64,000 nucleotides of DNA from HGM04593 sp045634365 (GTDB taxonomy: Bacteria; Bacteroidota; Bacteroidia; Bacteroidales; Bacteroidaceae). Below the pieces are notes generated by a model, which was given only the letters and a program-made list of their open reading frames with translations, was not told the origin of the DNA and searched no databases. The stretch covers positions 62,001 through 126,000 of the forward strand of contig JAZRAC010000064.1 of assembly GCA_045634365.1 (NCBI GenBank). Reading direction: 5' to 3'. The number at the start of each line of letters is the position of its first letter. Position 1 is the stretch's first letter. Below, piece after piece: positions 61,471 through 64,000 of this stretch. A program made the position numbers and the translations under genes.

Positions 61471-62560
61471 TTATATACTCCTCTGCTCCCTTGTTGTGTT
61501 TTTTGAAGAGGGCCCTGCTGTCGTCGATGAATTGTTGCATCTTGGCCTTTGTTGCTTCTCGCTGTACGATGCTTGTGTCGGCCGGCAGAATGGTGAAATT
61601 CTCCACTCCGTCGCGCTCGGGGCGTGCAACCCAAGTGAGGGCATATTGCAGTGACGATAACCAGCATAGGTCGTAAATTCTTGTGAGGTTCAAGCGAGCG
61701 AGCAGGCCTCCGTCACGCCCCCTTGCATACATTCCCGAGATTAAATTACCCAACGAGAAGACAACGGCACTGCGTTTGGCGGTAGTGGAGTCTTTGCGCA
61801 CTTCTATCGGTTGAACAACGTGTGGATGGTTGCCTATTATGTGGTCCACTCCTTGGTCGAGCAACCATTGTGCCAACTGCTTTATATGCTTGGGCGGGAG
61901 GCTCACATATTCGTCGCCCCAATGCATACAGGCGATTATTGCGTGTGGCTTCTGCTCCTTTGCGCGCTCAATATCTTTTGCTATAATCTCCTTGTCGATG
62001 AGGTTCACCACCATCGGTGGCGGAACAGGTATCCCGTTGAGGCCGTATGTGTAGTTGAGCAGGGCTACTCTTGTGCCTTTCCTCTCCACAATGAGCGGGT
62101 AGCGTTCTTTGCGGTCGATGCTGTCGCGGTACACTCCGCAGTGGGTTATTCCCAGTGAGTCCATCAGTTGCATTGTGCGTAGAGCACCGCGTTTGCCACG
62201 GTCGAGGCAATGATTGTTGGCAAGCAGCAGAATATCGAAGCCCGCTCCTTTGGCTGCGTAAAGGAAACTGTCGGGGGCGCAGAATGATGGGTAACCGCCG
62301 TATCGGCCATTGCCAATGGTCGTTTCCAGATTGGCGATGGCAATGTCGGCACTGCTCACCTCCTTGCGTATGTGGTTGTAGCAGGGGGAATAAGAGTATC
62401 TGCCGTCGGCGGTGCGGGCGGCTTTCAATTGGCTCTCGTGCTGCATAAGGTCGCCGGCAAAAAGCAGGCTTATGCGCGAAAAAGGATTGACAACCATTTG
62501 TGCTGTTGTTGCGGTAACAGCACAAATGGTTGTCAATATTATAAGTTTAATAAACCTCAA
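61460..62560 (-). CDS. CapA family metallophosphatase-like protein
   Basis: A 366-residue protein of the PgsA/CapA family (calcineurin-like fold). A hydrophobic N-terminus (residues 5-20) precedes FAGDLMQHESQLKAA, ANLETTIG, LLANNHCLDRG, CMHWGDEYV and IIGNHPHVVQP. Some members make poly-gamma-glutamate, but many have unknown roles, and no pgsB or pgsC lies nearby. It follows folD by 6 bp and overlaps the convergent DUF3256 gene by 11 bp. Confidence 0.9.
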   Translation of the reverse strand: MRFIKLIILTTICAVTATTAQMVVNPFSRISLLFAGDLMQHESQLKAARTADGRYSYSPCYNHIRKEVSSADIAIANLETTIGNGRYGGYPSFCAPDSFLYAAKGAGFDILLLANNHCLDRGKRGALRTMQLMDSLGITHCGVYRDSIDRKERYPLIVERKGTRVALLNYTYGLNGIPVPPPMVVNLIDKEIIAKDIERAKEQKPHAIIACMHWGDEYVSLPPKHIKQLAQWLLDQGVDHIIGNHPHVVQPIEVRKDSTTAKRSAVVFSLGNLISGMYARGRDGGLLARLNLTRIYDLCWLSSLQYALTWVARPERDGVENFTILPADTSIVQREATKAKMQQFIDDSRALFKKHNKGAEEYIITP

Positions 62561-62566
62561 TGGTGG

Positions 62567-63448
62567 TTATTTGTAAATTTTGTGAGTTGCGGCCAGCAGT
62601 GTGTTCTTCATCAGCGACACGATGGTCATAGGGCCCACTCCGCCGGGTACCGGGGTTATGAACGAGCATTTGGGTGCCACATTCTCAAAGTCTACATCTC
62701 CGCAGAGGCGGAAGCCTTGTTTGCGGGTAGCGTCGGGCACACGCGTGGTGCCAACATCTATTATCACCGCACCCTCCTTAACCATTTCGGCTTTTACAAA
62801 ATGTGGCTGTCCGAGGGCAGCTATTATAATATCGGCGTTGCGACACTCTTCGGTAATATTTTGTGTGTGGCTGTGGCAGATGGTTACTGTTGCGTCGCCG
62901 GGTATCTGCTTCTGCACCATAAGGCTTGCAACGGGCTTGCCCACAATGTTACTGCGGCCCAGCACCACACATTTTTTCCCTTTTGTATCTATATTGTAGC
63001 GACGCAAAAGCTCGATAATTCCGTTGGGGGTGGCCGAGAGGAAGCAGGGGAGCCCTATTGAGAGGCGGCCGGCGTTCACCGGGTGGAATCCATCGACGTC
63101 CTTGCGATAGTCGATGGCCTCGGTAATCTTCTGCTCGTCGATGTGCTTGGGCAGCGGCAACTGTACTATAAAGCCGTCAATGTCGTTGTCCTTGTTAAGC
63201 TCATCTATCTTGGAGAGCAACTCCTCTTCGGTTACGTCGGCCTCGTAACGTATGAGTGTCGATGTAAAGCCGCACTCCTCGCAGGCACGCACCTTGTTGG
63301 CTACGTAGGTCTCACTGCCTCCGTCGTGTCCCACAAGAATTGCTGCAAGGTGGGGGCGTTTGCCTCCGCCGGCAATAATCTGTTCAACCTCCTGTGCTAT
63401 CTCTTTTTTTATGGTTGCCGCAATGGCTTTTCCGTCGATAAGTTGCAT
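62567..63448 (-). CDS. folD: methylenetetrahydrofolate dehydrogenase / cyclohydrolase
   Basis: Interconverts methylene-, methenyl- and formyl-tetrahydrofolate. The protein has 293 residues. It has VGHDGGSETYVANKVRACEE (the catalytic Lys), VQLPLPKH, LGRSNIVGKPVASLM and the signature PGGVGPMT. It supplies one-carbon units for ThyA and for purine synthesis. It lies 14 bp after ffh and 6 bp before capA. Confidence 0.97.
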   Translation of the reverse strand: MQLIDGKAIAATIKKEIAQEVEQIIAGGGKRPHLAAILVGHDGGSETYVANKVRACEECGFTSTLIRYEADVTEEELLSKIDELNKDNDIDGFIVQLPLPKHIDEQKITEAIDYRKDVDGFHPVNAGRLSIGLPCFLSATPNGIIELLRRYNIDTKGKKCVVLGRSNIVGKPVASLMVQKQIPGDATVTICHSHTQNITEECRNADIIIAALGQPHFVKAEMVKEGAVIIDVGTTRVPDATRKQGFRLCGDVDFENVAPKCSFITPVPGGVGPMTIVSLMKNTLLAATHKIYK

Positions 63449-63462
63449 AATTCTCTCTTTTT

Positions 63463-64000
63463 TTACATTTTAAATCGCGACATAAGGTTGCCCATTTTGC
63501 CGCCGGCAACGCTTTTCATTGCCTTGCGTATCTGCTCAAATTGCTTCATAAGGCGGTTAACCTCTTGAAGAGTGGTGCCGCTGCCGCGTGCGATGCGCTC
63601 TCGGCGCGATGCGTTTATAATATCGGGGTTGGCACGCTCTTTGGGCGTCATTGAACGTATTATGGCCTCCACGCTCTTGAAGGCATTGTCGTCAATGTCA
63701 ATGTCCTTTATGGCTTTCCCCACTCCGGGTATCATTCCCATAAGGTCTTTTATGTTACCCATTTTCTTTATCTGCTCAATCTGGGTGAGAAAGTCGTTAA
63801 AATCGAATTGGTTGCGTGCGAGCTTGCGTTGGAGTTTTTTTGCCTCCTCTTCGTCGAACTGCTCCTGTGCACGTTCTACGAGCGATACAACATCACCCAT
63901 TCCCAGAATGCGGTCGGCCATACGGTTGGGGTGGAATTGGTCGATGGCCTCCATCTTTTCGCCGGTACCGATGAATTTGATGGGCTTGTCTACCACTGTG
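63463..64000 (-). CDS. ffh: signal recognition particle protein Ffh, C-terminal part (runs off the window)
   Basis: The visible 179 codons hold the end of the GTPase domain (KPIKFIGTGEKMEAIDQFHP) and the Met-rich M domain that binds 4.5S RNA and signal peptides. The RNA-binding helix is in RIARGSGTTLQEVNRLMKQF, and the tail ends GGKMGNLMSRFKM. A GTG in the frame near 63996 is a valine codon inside the gene, not a start. The next gene, folD, is 14 bp downstream. Confidence 0.95.
   Translation of the reverse strand, partial: TVVDKPIKFIGTGEKMEAIDQFHPNRMADRILGMGDVVSLVERAQEQFDEEEAKKLQRKLARNQFDFNDFLTQIEQIKKMGNIKDLMGMIPGVGKAIKDIDIDDNAFKSVEAIIRSMTPKERANPDIINASRRERIARGSGTTLQEVNRLMKQFEQIRKAMKSVAGGKMGNLMSRFKM

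Overview
The window looks like a chromosomal segment of an anaerobic member of the order Bacteroidales (Bacteroidota). The evidence is the promoter grammar (many genes are preceded by the Bacteroidota -7 box TAnnTTTG and few by Shine-Dalgarno sequences), the lipoproteins, and the gene repertoire: the two-subunit B12-dependent methylmalonyl-CoA mutase of the succinate-propionate pathway, reverse rubrerythrin, MenA, fused ThrA, and family proteins typical of the phylum (DUF3256, DUF3108, GH3, ExbB-x-ExbD-ExbD). I do not commit to a genus. No prophage, conjugative element, CRISPR array or defence island is visible. Most of the window is core genome.

Layout. 1-4.1 kb (-): start of topB, then mutB and mutA. 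4.3-7.2 kb (+): a secreted dockerin-bearing nuclease and an LPS-kinase-like protein. 7.3-9.8 kb (-): phosphodiesterase, cytidylate-kinase-like protein, MATE pump. 9.9-16.7 kb (+): mnmA-xseA-xseB, then ilvE, a DUF975 protein, trmB, a Dabb protein, an Mrp ATPase and a small acidic protein. 17-21.1 kb (-): a lipoprotein, then lpxK, purine nucleoside phosphorylase, thiL and an Imm17-like protein. 21.3-23.9 kb (+): tRNA-Ser and an ExbB/ExbD motor cluster. 24.3-25.7 kb (-): thyA-folA. 26-33.7 kb (+): an RsmF-like methyltransferase, dsbD, then a tight GH3 / Ig-like lipoprotein / DUF3108 operon. 34.2-40 kb (-): thrA and a rffC-glycosyltransferase-rffA sugar cluster. 40.2-44.7 kb (+): menA, CPBP protease, radA and an FAD enzyme. 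44.7-51.7 kb (-): abcF, pepO, metA and a GH20 hexosaminidase. 51.9-52.9 kb (+): perR and reverse rubrerythrin. 53.1-54.9 kb (-): ribH, a small protein and a TPR protein. 55.2-61.5 kb (+): recF through a DUF3256 gene. 61.5-64 kb (-): ffh (partial), folD and capA.

The most interesting material lies between and around the genes. A MITE-like element with degenerate ISL3-like ends and a near-perfect 8-bp target duplication has inserted into the 3' end of folA and rewritten its C-terminus. A second copy lies at 33.7 kb with the same ends but a different core. Several promoters place the -7 box inside a dyad; the clearest cases are rsmF-like, menA (a perfect 58-bp tandem promoter duplication), ilvE, thrA and perR. 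Two facing hairpins at 16.8-17.0 kb differ by compensatory base changes. Protein-level oddities are an Mrp ATPase without its Fe-S CxxC, a dockerin on a secreted nuclease, and a GH3/Ig-lipoprotein/DUF3108 operon of unknown purpose. I found no clear-cut wholly new system. The GH3 operon and the folA-modifying element are the best candidates for follow-up.
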